Shown here one piece after another: positions 16,794 to 25,923 of a stretch of DNA of 53,581 nt. The DNA is from Anaerolineales bacterium (lineage in GTDB: Bacteria; Chloroflexota; Anaerolineae; Anaerolineales; JABWBV01): contig JACKAX010000025.1 of the NCBI GenBank assembly GCA_020634875.1, forward strand, positions 1 through 53,581, written 5' to 3'. A program made the position numbers and the translations under genes. A model generated the notes under the pieces. The model was not told where the DNA came from, searched no databases, and saw only the letters and a list, made by a program, of their open reading frames with translations. Position 1 is the first letter of the stretch; the number at the start of each line of letters is the position of its first letter.

Positions 16794-18839
16794 GTGCCCA
16801 ATCGCCTCGCCCACGAAAACTCCCCGTATTTACTGCAACATCAAAATAACCCGGTGGACTGGTATCCCTGGGGACCGGAAGCGCTCGAAAAAGCCAAACG
16901 CGAAGACAAGCCCATTTTCCTGAGCATAGGCTATGCGGCCTGCCACTGGTGTCACGTCATGGAACATGAATCCTTTGAAGACCCCCGCACCGCCGCGCTG
17001 ATGAATGAACACTTCGTCAGCATCAAAGTGGATCGCGAAGAACGCCCCGATTTGGACGGCATCTACATGCAAGCAGTCGTCGCGATGACCGGGCAAGGCG
17101 GGTGGCCGATGAGCGTTTTCCTCACCCCCGACGGCGAACCATTTTACGGCGGAACGTACTTCCCCCCCGTGCGACGGTACAACATGCCCTCGTTCACCGA
17201 ACTGCTGACCGCCATCGCCAACACCTGGCAGCATGACCGTCAACGTGCCCTGAAATCCGGGGAACAACTCAGGGCACACCTCCAACAAGAAATCCGCCCT
17301 GCACCCGCAACCGTCACCCTTTCCGCCGAAACGCTCGACAAGGCGGCGATGGGGTTGGCGCAAAATTACGATTGGCAAAACGGCGGATGGGGGCCTGCGC
17401 CCAAATTCCCCCAACCGATGACCGTGGACTTCCTCCTGAGCCGCGCCACGCGGGGGGACAAGTTCGCCCTCGAAATCGCCACCCACGCGCTGGACGCGAT
17501 GGCGCGCGGGGGCATGTACGATGTCGTCGGGGGCGGATTTGCCCGGTACAGCGTGGATGCTCACTGGCTCGTCCCCCATTTTGAGAAGATGCTGTACGAC
17601 AACGCCCAACTCGCGCGGGTGTACCTGCACGCCTACCTCATCACGAAAAACCCGTTTTACCGCCGCATCACCGAAGAGACGCTCGATTTTGTCGCCCGCG
17701 AACTCACCCACCCAGACGGCGGCTTTTACTCCAGCCTGGACGCGGATTCTGAGGGCGAGGAAGGGAAGTTCTACATTTGGACACTCAAAGAAATTCGCGA
17801 GGTGCTCCAAAAAGATGCCAACTTCTTCATCGCTGCGTACCACCTCACCGAGGGCGGCAATTTTGAAGGACACACTGTCCTCCAGCGTGCCCTATCCGAC
17901 GAAGCCCTTGCCGCACAGTTTGACCTCCCCCTCGAAAAGGTGCTGCCCCGCCTGCAAACGGCCCACGCCCAACTCCTCGCCCGCCGCGCCGAACGTGTCC
18001 GCCCACACACGGATGACAAAATCCTGACCGCGTGGAACGGCCTCATGCTCATCGCCTTTGCCGAAGCCGGACGTTACCTGCACCGCGCGGATTACACTTC
18101 CCAAGCACTTCGCAACGCCGACTTCCTCCTCACCCAACTTCACCCCACCGACCGTCTTCTCCGCTCCTGGCGGGCGGGCGCGGCCAAACACAACGCCTAC
18201 CTCGAAGATTACGCCGCCCTCATCCTCGGCCTGCTCGCGCTGTACCAAACTAATCCCAACCCCCGCTGGTTCGCCGAAGCCGCACGGTTAGCCCAAGATA
18301 TGCTTGCCCATTTCAGCGACCCGAACGGCGGCTTTTTCGACACCCGCGACGACCACGAAACCCTGATTGTGCGTCCCAAAGATGTGCAGGATAACGCGAC
18401 CCCGTCCGGGAGTGCGTTGGCGGTCACCGCCCTGCTCCAACTCGCCGCATTTACGGGGAACGGCGACTGGCGGGATGTGGCGGAACGGGCGTTGGGAGGC
18501 GTACAATCTGTGCTGGCTCGCTACCCGACGGCGTTTGCCCAGTGGTTGTTCGGGCTGGATTTCGCCCTCGGCCCGGGGCAGGAGATCGCGATCGTGGGTC
18601 CGCCACCCGCGCGAGACGCGTTAGCGGAGGTTCTTTGGGGGCGATACAATCCCCGGCAGGTAGTCGCGATCAGCGATGGTAACCCCAATGGGTCGCCCCC
18701 GTCCGGGTCACCATCACTCTTGGATGCCCGGCCTTTGCTGAATAATTTGCCCACTGCATACGTTTGCGAACATTTCGTCTGCCAACAACCTGTCACCACG
18801 CCAAAAGCTTTAGAAAAGTTGTTGAACCGTTCGGAGTAA
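16794..18839 (+). CDS. YyaL / DUF255 thioredoxin-domain protein (SPATA20 family)
   Basis: 681 residues. The start is GTG at 16794, with GGAG 7 nt upstream and just after the scpA stop; an earlier in-frame ATG at 16728 would overlap scpA by 65 nt. The N-terminal ~150 residues form the thioredoxin-like DUF255 domain, with '[20 protein letters not shown]', the CxxC site 'CHWCHVME' and '[13 protein letters not shown]'. The rest is an (alpha/alpha)6-barrel-like region typical of N-acyl-glucosamine epimerase-like folds ('[17 protein letters not shown]', '[12 protein letters not shown]'). The family is widespread and conserved, with no settled biochemical function. Cytosolic, as no signal peptide is seen. 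Confidence 0.92.
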   Translation: MPNRLAHENSPYLLQHQNNPVDWYPWGPEALEKAKREDKPIFLSIGYAACHWCHVMEHESFEDPRTAALMNEHFVSIKVDREERPDLDGIYMQAVVAMTGQGGWPMSVFLTPDGEPFYGGTYFPPVRRYNMPSFTELLTAIANTWQHDRQRALKSGEQLRAHLQQEIRPAPATVTLSAETLDKAAMGLAQNYDWQNGGWGPAPKFPQPMTVDFLLSRATRGDKFALEIATHALDAMARGGMYDVVGGGFARYSVDAHWLVPHFEKMLYDNAQLARVYLHAYLITKNPFYRRITEETLDFVARELTHPDGGFYSSLDADSEGEEGKFYIWTLKEIREVLQKDANFFIAAYHLTEGGNFEGHTVLQRALSDEALAAQFDLPLEKVLPRLQTAHAQLLARRAERVRPHTDDKILTAWNGLMLIAFAEAGRYLHRADYTSQALRNADFLLTQLHPTDRLLRSWRAGAAKHNAYLEDYAALILGLLALYQTNPNPRWFAEAARLAQDMLAHFSDPNGGFFDTRDDHETLIVRPKDVQDNATPSGSALAVTALLQLAAFTGNGDWRDVAERALGGVQSVLARYPTAFAQWLFGLDFALGPGQEIAIVGPPPARDALAEVLWGRYNPRQVVAISDGNPNGSPPSGSPSLLDARPLLNNLPTAYVCEHFVCQQPVTTPKALEKLLNRSE

Positions 18840-18981
18840 GACAGGATTGACCTCAGAATAGTACAGGATCGGGTAGCCAAAAGTACTAGGCTGGTTTCCT
18901 AAACCTAAAACAAGCCCTTTACAATGGGAGGCGCGCTTGGGCTTTTGTCCAATTTCCTTTTCCCTTTTTAGGAGCCAACTT

Positions 18982-21603
18982 ATGTCCCGTGTTGTGTTAT
19001 TCCTCGGTAGTTTGTCGCTGCTTGCCGGCCTGATTCTGAGTGCGCTCATTCCCGCCCAAACCGCCACCGCGCTGGAACCAGACAATACCCTCCCCGCGAT
19101 CATCTTCGTTGCTCGCGCCCACCTCGCCACCCCTGACGATATATTTGGGGATGAACTTGGTCCTGCGGGGCAATTCGGCACTGGCCTGCCGAAGTACGCG
19201 CCGGGGAGTAAACTCATCCGCCGCGACCCGGATGGCAGTCTGTTCGTGTACAACACGCCCGGACTGGTAGATTTGCAATCCCCTGATGTCAACTTCGATG
19301 GCACAAAAATTATTTTCTCCGGTGCGACGACCCTTATCGCTGGAACAACTAACTCTGGGTGGCGGCTATACGAAATCAATGTAGATGGCACAGGCTTTCA
19401 CCAACTCACCTTTTCCGATCGAGAAATCACGATTCCGAATGCCGATCTTTGGGGAAATCAGGAAACTTATGGCACCTACAATGATCTCTTTCCTGCTTAT
19501 CTCGCGGATGGACACATCGCCTTCGTGTCCACACGTTATCCCACCCGCGCACATTACGATGAGCGCGCAGGCACCAACCTCTACATCGTGAACGGCGACG
19601 GGAGCAACCTCCACCGCGTCACCACCGAGCGCGCAGGCCTGCTCCATCCCACCCCTCTCCCCGACGGGCGCATTCTCCTCACCCGCTGGTGGAACCAGTT
19701 CAACCAACCGAGCAACCAGGGCATTTACAACCGCGTAGACAACGCCGATTTCACTCAAACCCTCGCGGATGGCACAGTCATCTTCGCGAATTCCGACGCA
19801 CCGTTCAACCCGGCTAACGGTATTCTCCCTGGCGGGACTTACATCCGCGACGCGCCCAACACCTGGCACCTGATGGTCGTCAACCCTGACGGCACCGATT
19901 TCAAACGCTACGCCTGGACCCCCGCCTTCCCTTGGGCCGCAACCTACGATAGCGGGCACGACACCTATCAGGCTACCCAACCCGCCGTCATCCTCAACAA
20001 TGGGCAAATCTTTGTCGCCTTCACCTCGCAAGCCGATGGGAGCATGGTTCACTCTACCCAACATACCGGTATCCGCATCGCCCGCCCTGGCCTGGATATG
20101 CTCTATGCCAATACCTTCGACGCCCTCGTCGGGCAAACCATTGAGCAAACCTGGAATGGCGAAGACACCACCGTTTACGCCCTCCACCCCTGGGGCCTGC
20201 CCGATGGCACCATTCTCTACTCCCAATCATCCGAAGACAACAGCCTCCCGACTAACGGGCAATATACCGAAGGCGCGCATATCTTCGACCTGCAAGGCTC
20301 CAACCTTCGCTACCAGTTGTATACGATGAACCTGGACGGCTCAAGTCAAACGCTGCTTCCGGTCAACCTCACCAGCGTCGGCCTGGGCACCGCAGACGTA
20401 ATGGATGCCAAACCTATCGTTGCCCGCGTCGGGTGGACCGCGTTACCCGATCAATATACCGCCACCCCCACCGATAACCCTGTGGAGTGGAATGTGCCCA
20501 ACTCCCTGGCAGCTTACTGGTTCAGCAATAACGGCCTTAACGACATCGAAACCGCTACTGTCCATAACCCGAACGTGTATGCCAATGCCTCGCTTTACGC
20601 TCCCTTTGTGAACAACTCCCCCCCGCCCGGAAGTGTCGCCTTCGCCCAATTGTGGATTGACGCCAACCAATTTACCGGCGCGTACTGCTACAACGACTGG
20701 CCCGATCCGTGCGCGGGTTTCGAGTGGGATAACCAGGTCCGCGCGGTGCTGTGGGATGAGACCCCTGTCACCCTTCAGGGCGCATTCACCATGACCGTGC
20801 CCGCCGACGTGATGGGGTTCTTCGTTCTGCGGGATGCGGAACACAATGTCGTGCGGGAGTGGAATCGGGGTTACATTTCCATCGCACAGGGGAGTGCGTG
20901 GGCACGCGCGGGGGAAACGGTTACCTGCGTGGGGTGTCACATGGGCCATGTGAGCGGTTCATTGGACGATGTGATGGATGAGGTGGAACAGGGTTGGACG
21001 AACGTCGCACCTTATGCCACCGTGACCGCAAGTAGTTATCGTTACAACGATGGGGAACCAGACTACCAGCCTTTCACGCCCAATCATATCAACGACCGGC
21101 GCGGATGGGTTCCCTTGCCCGAAGGTGGTCCCGTGCTCGATCCTGAAGAACCTTACATAGACAACGAAACGGGCTGGCTCACCGAAGATAATCAAGCAGT
21201 GGGCGAGTGGGTGGAACTTCGATGGCCAACGAAAATGCTCGTTAAATCCATTCGGCTCGTCGGTCCCCCGCCGAATGGGGGGGATTGGGGTGGGTTCGGC
21301 GACCCCGCGCAATTTGGTGATTATTATGTTGAGGGGGGAACGTTGCACTTATTTCTGAACGGGATTGAGGTAGATAGCCTTGCGGTCGGACGAGTTGAAC
21401 CGCTTGAAAACGGCGGCACGTTACTTGTTTTAGACGCGCCTATAGAGATCGATCAACTCCGGTTCACCGTTGAGATGATTTCGGGGAGTTGGTATTGGCA
21501 AGAGGTAGCTGCCCTGAACGAAATCGAAGTCAACGGAATGGCAGGTAAATCCTGGCCGTTGTTGGAAATCTTGCAGGTGTTTTTGCCTAGTGTGCGGCGG
21601 TAA
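18982..21603 (+). CDS. Secreted HzsA-related propeller protein with a single c-type haem motif
   Basis: 873 residues. The start at 18982 (TAGGAG upstream) gives an immediate signal peptide (~1-30, ending 'ALIPAQTATA'). Residues ~45-490 hold TolB/PD40-type propeller repeats ('VNFDGTKIIFSGAT', 'YEINVDGTGFHQLTF', 'PDGRILLTRW'). At ~600-660 comes 'FTMTVPADVMGFFVLRD' and the haem motif C649-V-G-C652-H653. This layout matches the HzsA-like family, named after hydrazine synthase alpha but common in non-anammox bacteria. A galactose-binding-like module (~690-860) follows. The C terminus is 'FLPSVRR', a tail shared with two other exported proteins here. A role in periplasmic or surface electron transfer or sensing is inference; only one haem site is present. 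Confidence 0.75.
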   Translation: MSRVVLFLGSLSLLAGLILSALIPAQTATALEPDNTLPAIIFVARAHLATPDDIFGDELGPAGQFGTGLPKYAPGSKLIRRDPDGSLFVYNTPGLVDLQSPDVNFDGTKIIFSGATTLIAGTTNSGWRLYEINVDGTGFHQLTFSDREITIPNADLWGNQETYGTYNDLFPAYLADGHIAFVSTRYPTRAHYDERAGTNLYIVNGDGSNLHRVTTERAGLLHPTPLPDGRILLTRWWNQFNQPSNQGIYNRVDNADFTQTLADGTVIFANSDAPFNPANGILPGGTYIRDAPNTWHLMVVNPDGTDFKRYAWTPAFPWAATYDSGHDTYQATQPAVILNNGQIFVAFTSQADGSMVHSTQHTGIRIARPGLDMLYANTFDALVGQTIEQTWNGEDTTVYALHPWGLPDGTILYSQSSEDNSLPTNGQYTEGAHIFDLQGSNLRYQLYTMNLDGSSQTLLPVNLTSVGLGTADVMDAKPIVARVGWTALPDQYTATPTDNPVEWNVPNSLAAYWFSNNGLNDIETATVHNPNVYANASLYAPFVNNSPPPGSVAFAQLWIDANQFTGAYCYNDWPDPCAGFEWDNQVRAVLWDETPVTLQGAFTMTVPADVMGFFVLRDAEHNVVREWNRGYISIAQGSAWARAGETVTCVGCHMGHVSGSLDDVMDEVEQGWTNVAPYATVTASSYRYNDGEPDYQPFTPNHINDRRGWVPLPEGGPVLDPEEPYIDNETGWLTEDNQAVGEWVELRWPTKMLVKSIRLVGPPPNGGDWGGFGDPAQFGDYYVEGGTLHLFLNGIEVDSLAVGRVEPLENGGTLLVLDAPIEIDQLRFTVEMISGSWYWQEVAALNEIEVNGMAGKSWPLLEILQVFLPSVRR

Positions 21604-21643
21604 CGAAAAGAATTGCCCAAAAAGCTTGCGGCAAAAAACGAGG

Positions 21644-21649
21644 TACAAT
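21644..21649 (+). promoter_or_regulatory. Possible -10 box upstream of the membrane nuclease-like gene
   Basis: GGTACAAT matches the box used at other genes in the window, but here it lies about 80 nt before the start codon. No convincing -35 element is seen. Confidence 0.4.
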
Positions 21650-21729
21650 TATCGAAGATCGGTTATTCTAACAACCTTAACATTTGCAACGCGGCCTGGA
21701 GAACCCGGATATTTTAGAGGAGTGCGATT

Positions 21730-23511
21730 TTGAATAAAGATTTTAGCAGTGATCTTAAAATCGAAAGCCGTGCTATCCGACTCGCGCTTTTGATCGAATT
21801 CATCGTTGTGCTCTTAAGCGCGATGAATATTTGGAATTTAAGGTCAACCGTCATGGGGTGGAGTGTGATCATCGGATTGTTTGGGATTCTTATAGGGGTG
21901 GTGCTTATGGGGAGTTATCTTTGGTTACGCTTCACCAACCAACCAGAAGTTTCAGAAAAAGCGACCCTTGTGGAGGAACAGCAAAATTTAGAGGAAAAAA
22001 TCGCGTCTACTACTCAGCAAATTGCCAGGTTGGAAGAAGACCGGGTGCAGATTGATAAAGCTGAACAAGATGAACTGGCCCGGCGAAATGGTCTGTTTCA
22101 GGATCAGGTGCGTGAATTCAGCGAAAAACGTCTACAAATAGAAATCACCTATCGTCAAACCCTGCAAAATGCTTTACGGCACCAGCAAAACGAACATATC
22201 CGCAACGGTCTGTTAAGGGAAAAACTCACCGAGGCACAACTTCCGCGCACGACGGCAACTGCAGATCAGAATTTTTGGGCTCGTTTAAGCGAAGCCCAAA
22301 TCTTTACAGCCAATGATGTGATTCCTGAGTGGCTGGAAAAAGTAGAATTGTCATCTGGGCAAATTCAAGGTTTGTTGACATGGCGTCAGGAACTTGAAAG
22401 CGAAATACAGCGCACACAACCTGTTGAGCTTTCGCCTTCCGAGATCGAACCCATTAGTCAAGAATTTCAAACCCAGATTATACAATTAGAACAAATCGAA
22501 ATGGTTGCGAAAGTGGCTGTCGAGAAAGACCTGTACGAAATTCGAGAAAATGCTGGCAAAATCCGTGAACGCAATAAAACCAGTCTTAACGCGTCCAGAA
22601 GTGCACAGCGAGGGTTACAAGACAAATTGAATGTTCTCACAAAACAACAGCAAGCCTTCGCCCGCATCAACTTTCAACAATTTTTCAATCTGGTTTTGGG
22701 ATGTGCATTGGGAACAAATCGGGCTTCATACCGGCTAGGGGCAAGTGTGGTTCACCTTATGGTTTGGGGATTACTACTTATGCAGGGAGGGTTAAGTATT
22801 TTTGCCGCACAAACGATGGCGCGTGAGACACGCCTATCTCAGATACAGATGCTTTCATCTCCTACCAATACCCCTGTGCCCGAAGAAATGAGTTGCCTGC
22901 CGACGGCTGGTTCTACCCAAACTGGGATTGTGAGCCGTATCATAGATGGGGACACTATCGAAGTACAAATCGAAGGGAAGGATTTTCGCGTGCGTTACAT
23001 TGGCATTGATGCGCCTGAACCTGATCAATTCTATGGTGGGTTGGCTATGAATCGAAACATTGAAATGGTTGCCGGAAAAGAAGTGACTCTCATCAAAGAT
23101 CAATCAGAAACGGATGTCTTTGGGCGCCTGCTCCGCTACGTGCTTGTGGGCGAAGTCTTCGTCAATTATCAACTTGCGCGCGAGGGATATGCTCGTGCAA
23201 CCGCATATGCCCCCGACCTTGCCTGCCAGCACACTTTTGAAGCAGCCCAAAAAACCGCCCAAAACCAACAAGTGGGTCTATGGCGTCTCGTTGCCACACC
23301 ACACCTCATCACCCCCACCCCAGAGGGTTTCCAAGCCGAAAATCTTTCAGAGACTCCATGCAGTTGCACGGCAAACACGCTTAATTGCTCCGACTTTTCC
23401 ACTCACGAAAAGGCCCAAACTTGCTATGAGTATTGTGTCGGCCAAGGGGTGGGCGATATTCACCGGCTTGATGGGAATGCGGATGGCGTTGCATGTGAAA
23501 GTTTGCCTTAG
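21730..23511 (+). CDS. Membrane-anchored coiled-coil protein with SNase-like and Excalibur domains
   Basis: 593 residues from a TTG at 21730 preceded by GAGGAG. Two membrane helices (~17-36, ~44-66) lead to a coiled coil (~75-160). At ~160-230 'LSEAQIFTANDVIP' and 'LLTWRQELE' resemble the helix-hairpin-helix modules of some bacterial membrane proteins, though the hairpin glycines are missing. Another hydrophobic segment lies at ~337-360. A staphylococcal-nuclease-like domain follows (~398-522) with R422, D427 and R466 at the expected catalytic positions, but the general-base Glu (E43 in S. aureus nuclease) is Leu438 in 'YGGLA'. It ends in an Excalibur domain (~552-593, 'LDGNADGVACESLP'), a calcium-binding motif. 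Nuclease activity is therefore doubtful; a surface or DNA-binding role is possible. Confidence 0.8.
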   Translation: MNKDFSSDLKIESRAIRLALLIEFIVVLLSAMNIWNLRSTVMGWSVIIGLFGILIGVVLMGSYLWLRFTNQPEVSEKATLVEEQQNLEEKIASTTQQIARLEEDRVQIDKAEQDELARRNGLFQDQVREFSEKRLQIEITYRQTLQNALRHQQNEHIRNGLLREKLTEAQLPRTTATADQNFWARLSEAQIFTANDVIPEWLEKVELSSGQIQGLLTWRQELESEIQRTQPVELSPSEIEPISQEFQTQIIQLEQIEMVAKVAVEKDLYEIRENAGKIRERNKTSLNASRSAQRGLQDKLNVLTKQQQAFARINFQQFFNLVLGCALGTNRASYRLGASVVHLMVWGLLLMQGGLSIFAAQTMARETRLSQIQMLSSPTNTPVPEEMSCLPTAGSTQTGIVSRIIDGDTIEVQIEGKDFRVRYIGIDAPEPDQFYGGLAMNRNIEMVAGKEVTLIKDQSETDVFGRLLRYVLVGEVFVNYQLAREGYARATAYAPDLACQHTFEAAQKTAQNQQVGLWRLVATPHLITPTPEGFQAENLSETPCSCTANTLNCSDFSTHEKAQTCYEYCVGQGVGDIHRLDGNADGVACESLP

Positions 23512-23540
23512 GTTTTCTTTATTCATTTTAATAAAAACCC

Positions 23541-23568
23541 TTGACACATCTCTCCTGAGTGTTAGAAT
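23541..23568 (+). promoter_or_regulatory. Strong sigma70-type promoter for the phosphotransferase-GNAT unit
   Basis: TTGACA (23541-23546), a 16-nt spacer and TAGAAT (23563-23568). Transcription would begin about 23575, at the foot of the perfect hairpin that follows. Confidence 0.8.
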
Positions 23569-23571
23569 TAC

Positions 23572-23618
23572 AAACGTTGACCGCCAGGGTGCCCCCCTCA
23601 CCCTGGCGGTCAACGTTT
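23572..23618 (+). promoter_or_regulatory. Perfect 20-bp hairpin in the 5' leader
   Basis: The left arm 23572-23591 and right arm 23599-23618 are exact reverse complements around a CCCCCCT loop. No T run follows, so it is not an ordinary terminator; it ends 16 nt before the start codon at 23635. It would be the first thing transcribed from the promoter at 23541. Possible roles are 5' protection of the message, a protein or RNA binding site, or a DNA operator over the start site. Confidence 0.75.
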
Positions 23619-23634
23619 AAGTTACTGGAGTGAA

Positions 23635-24546
23635 ATGTTTCCCTTCAAACAATTCAACATAGAACAAGCCATGTCACTAGGGCAAGGGATGGAAGCACGA
23701 GTTTTTGCCCTGGACAAATCCCGCGTCCTAAAAATTTATCACCGTCCCCCGCATCTGTCCCACCTCAAAACGCTTAAACATTTTTACGAACAGCTCAACG
23801 CCCAAGATTTTCCCCTCGTTCTGCCCCTCATCCATGAAATCGGCGTTGAAAACGAGCAAGTCTATGTCATCGAGAAACGTCTCTATGGCAAAAATATGGA
23901 ACAGGTTACGCGTGAGGTTAATCCTGTTGTTATAGAGCAAATGTTGGGGAAATATATACAAGCGCTTTACGCGTTCTCTCGTATCACCTATAAGACCCCC
24001 ATTACACAATATAAACTCTTTGATGAAAAAGGAATCAGCCAGGTTAAAGATGGAGATTGGCATAGTTTTTTGAAACGGTATATTGCCCAACGCGTCGGGG
24101 AGACGCCTTGTTTTCAACATCATGTGTCCAAACTGGGAGAAAAACTTGAACGGTTGGAACAAATCCTCTCTATGCCCTATACAGGTCCACTTTCACCCAT
24201 CCACGGTGATTTCTTCCCTGGTAATTTATTGATTGATGAATCCCTCAAAGTGACCAGTTTGTTAGATTTCGGGCTATTCACCATGTTTGGCGATCATCTA
24301 TTTGATGTGGCGACTGGGTGTGTGTTTTTCGACATGTATGACCAACTCGGCTTAAACATTCGCCAACGTCTGCTTTCTCTTGCTGCGGAAGTATATGGGG
24401 CTTCTGTTATCCCCATCTTACACAGGTATATTCTCATCTTTAGCTTTATCTCGGCAAATATCTATGCGCCGGACTGTTCTGATGGGCATTATGCGTGGTG
24501 TGTCGCCAATCTCAACCATCCGATCTATTGGGATACTCTCCAATAA
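23635..24546 (+). CDS. Aminoglycoside phosphotransferase/choline kinase-fold protein
   Basis: 303 residues of the APH/protein-kinase-like superfamily. The N lobe has 'MSLGQGMEARVFALDKSRVLKIY', a glycine-rich loop and the ATP-binding Lys in 'VLKIY'. The catalytic Brenner motif is H190-G-D192 in 'IHGDFFPGNLL', and the metal-binding DFG-like site is 'LLDFGLF'. The fold phosphorylates small-molecule hydroxyls such as aminoglycosides, choline, homoserine or fructosamine; nothing identifies the substrate. CTGGAG precedes the ATG. The next gene, a GNAT-cupin fusion, begins 1 nt after the stop, so both may modify related molecules. Resistance should not be assumed. Confidence 0.82.
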   Translation: MFPFKQFNIEQAMSLGQGMEARVFALDKSRVLKIYHRPPHLSHLKTLKHFYEQLNAQDFPLVLPLIHEIGVENEQVYVIEKRLYGKNMEQVTREVNPVVIEQMLGKYIQALYAFSRITYKTPITQYKLFDEKGISQVKDGDWHSFLKRYIAQRVGETPCFQHHVSKLGEKLERLEQILSMPYTGPLSPIHGDFFPGNLLIDESLKVTSLLDFGLFTMFGDHLFDVATGCVFFDMYDQLGLNIRQRLLSLAAEVYGASVIPILHRYILIFSFISANIYAPDCSDGHYAWCVANLNHPIYWDTLQ

Positions 24547-24547
24547 C

Positions 24548-25570
24548 ATGAACTTCCTCACACTCCGCAAACTAAAATCTACCGATCCTCTCATTATCTC
24601 CGCTGCCTTTGCCGCACAGGGGTGGGATAAACCCGTTGCTCAATATGAAGCCTACTGGCACGAGCATCAATCTGGCGCGCGCGACGTGCTGATCGCTGAA
24701 TGGGATGATGAATTTGCAGGATATCTAACCATCGTTTGGAACTCCTGGTATCCCCCATTTCGGGAAGCCAACATCCCCGAAATAGTGGATTTCAATGTTC
24801 TGCTAAAGTTTCAACGGCGGGGCATTGGCACAGCACTTATGGACGAAGCAGAACGGTGCGTTGCGATGCGAGGTTCAGTAGCTGGAATTGGGGTCGGTCT
24901 AATGCACGATTATGGCAATGCACAAATCCTGTACGCCAAACGCGGATACATCCCTGATGGGCGCGGGATGTTTACAGGGGAAAAATGGGTGACGTGTGGT
25001 GACACCGCGCGGGTGGACCATGACCTGACATTGTACTTCACTAAACATCTTCATCCTCCCACAGATCGCTTTGCTGCCCAAACGGAAATCATCCGCCAGA
25101 CGCTAGCCACTCCCACCCACATGCTGGACACCCTTCTCGAACAAATGCGCCAAACCGGGCAAAGCGCCCTTTACCTGTCCGGTTCCCGCCTCGATCATGC
25201 TTACGGCCTTGTAAGCGGGGATTTAGGCATTCTCCTTTCGGTTCTCCCCGAGGATGGGGAAAAAGCTGCCCTTCCCGGCTACCATCCTGGGAGCGAGGAG
25301 ACTTACCATCCCTTCCAGGGACAATTAACGCTGGAAATTCTAGTTCATGGGAAAGTTCAGGTCAGGGAGCTTCGTGCCTTCGAAACGTACACTATTCCCG
25401 CAGGGCAATGTCACCGGGTTCGCCTGACCCCCCAGAATCGGGCCGCCTCTCTGATTGTAAAAACAAATCTTCACTACAAGCCAGGGGTCGTGCGATGTGC
25501 TTCCTGCACATACTACGCAGAAAAAGACCTGTGCCCTTTAATTCAAAGTATGAAATTCAATCGAATTTGA
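24548..25570 (+). CDS. GNAT N-acetyltransferase fused to a C-terminal cupin-like domain
   Basis: 340 residues starting at the ATG at 24548; longer in-frame starts lie inside the upstream gene. The N-terminal ~155 residues form a GNAT fold with the acetyl-CoA loop 'FQRRGIGTALMDEAE' and 'ILYAKRGYIPDG'. Residues ~205-325 look cupin-like: 'GYHPGSEETYHPFQGQLTLEI' then 'YTIPAGQCHRVRL', matching the two cupin motifs, with His available for metal binding. The tail has a small Cys cluster ('CASCTYYAEKDLC'). I do not know a named family with this fusion. Coupled to the kinase-fold gene, it is presumably part of a two-enzyme modification step on an unknown small molecule. Confidence 0.7.
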   Translation: MNFLTLRKLKSTDPLIISAAFAAQGWDKPVAQYEAYWHEHQSGARDVLIAEWDDEFAGYLTIVWNSWYPPFREANIPEIVDFNVLLKFQRRGIGTALMDEAERCVAMRGSVAGIGVGLMHDYGNAQILYAKRGYIPDGRGMFTGEKWVTCGDTARVDHDLTLYFTKHLHPPTDRFAAQTEIIRQTLATPTHMLDTLLEQMRQTGQSALYLSGSRLDHAYGLVSGDLGILLSVLPEDGEKAALPGYHPGSEETYHPFQGQLTLEILVHGKVQVRELRAFETYTIPAGQCHRVRLTPQNRAASLIVKTNLHYKPGVVRCASCTYYAEKDLCPLIQSMKFNRI

Positions 25571-25641
25571 ATCCTTTTCTAGGCTATATCGTTTTATAAA
25601 ATGTAACCAAACGATTTAAGCTTATGAGAGGAACACCTGAC

Positions 25642-25875
25642 ATGTACGCCTGCGATTGCAAAGAATGGCTACGTAGTTGGCCAAAGTTACAAAATACCTT
25701 TACCGTGGCCTGGGCACAAGATGCTCGATATGACGGGGCGGCGTTCAAGAACTGCCCCTGGTGTGGTGCAAAGTTACGCCTTGGATTGCCGTACACAGCA
25801 CGTGAACAAACACAGATTGAAGAGGAAGAAACGGTTGAATTACCACCCAAGAAACCCGATAATTTCATCTTCTAA
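25642..25875 (+). CDS. Small zinc-ribbon-like protein, unknown function
   Basis: 77 residues. I take the ATG at 25642, with GAGAGG ~10 nt upstream, over the in-frame ATG at 25624, which would put the ribosome binding site inside the gene. Cys pairs 'CDC' near the N terminus and 'CPWC' near residue 38 could bind one zinc ion. The C-terminal third is acidic and proline-containing. No signal peptide. A bidirectional terminator follows at 25893. Unrecognised family; cytosolic metal-binding protein is as far as the sequence goes. Confidence 0.6.
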   Translation: MYACDCKEWLRSWPKLQNTFTVAWAQDARYDGAAFKNCPWCGAKLRLGLPYTAREQTQIEEEETVELPPKKPDNFIF

Positions 25876-25892
25876 CATCTAATTAATGGATC

Positions 25893-25921
25893 AAAAAAAC
25901 CCCGCTAAGCGGGGTTTTTTG
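25893..25921. terminator. Bidirectional intrinsic terminator
   Basis: AAAAAAACCCCGC, a TAA loop and GCGGGGTTTTTTT form a perfect stem with A and T tracts on either side. It serves the convergent zinc-ribbon gene (plus) and tatD-like gene (minus). Confidence 0.95.
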
Positions 25922-25923
25922 AT

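Noticed and set aside
16830..17873. 347-codon minus-strand frame opposite the YyaL-type gene
   Set aside because: Antisense shadow of a conserved gene with no recognisable motif. The same holds for 19366-20226 and 32959-33930.
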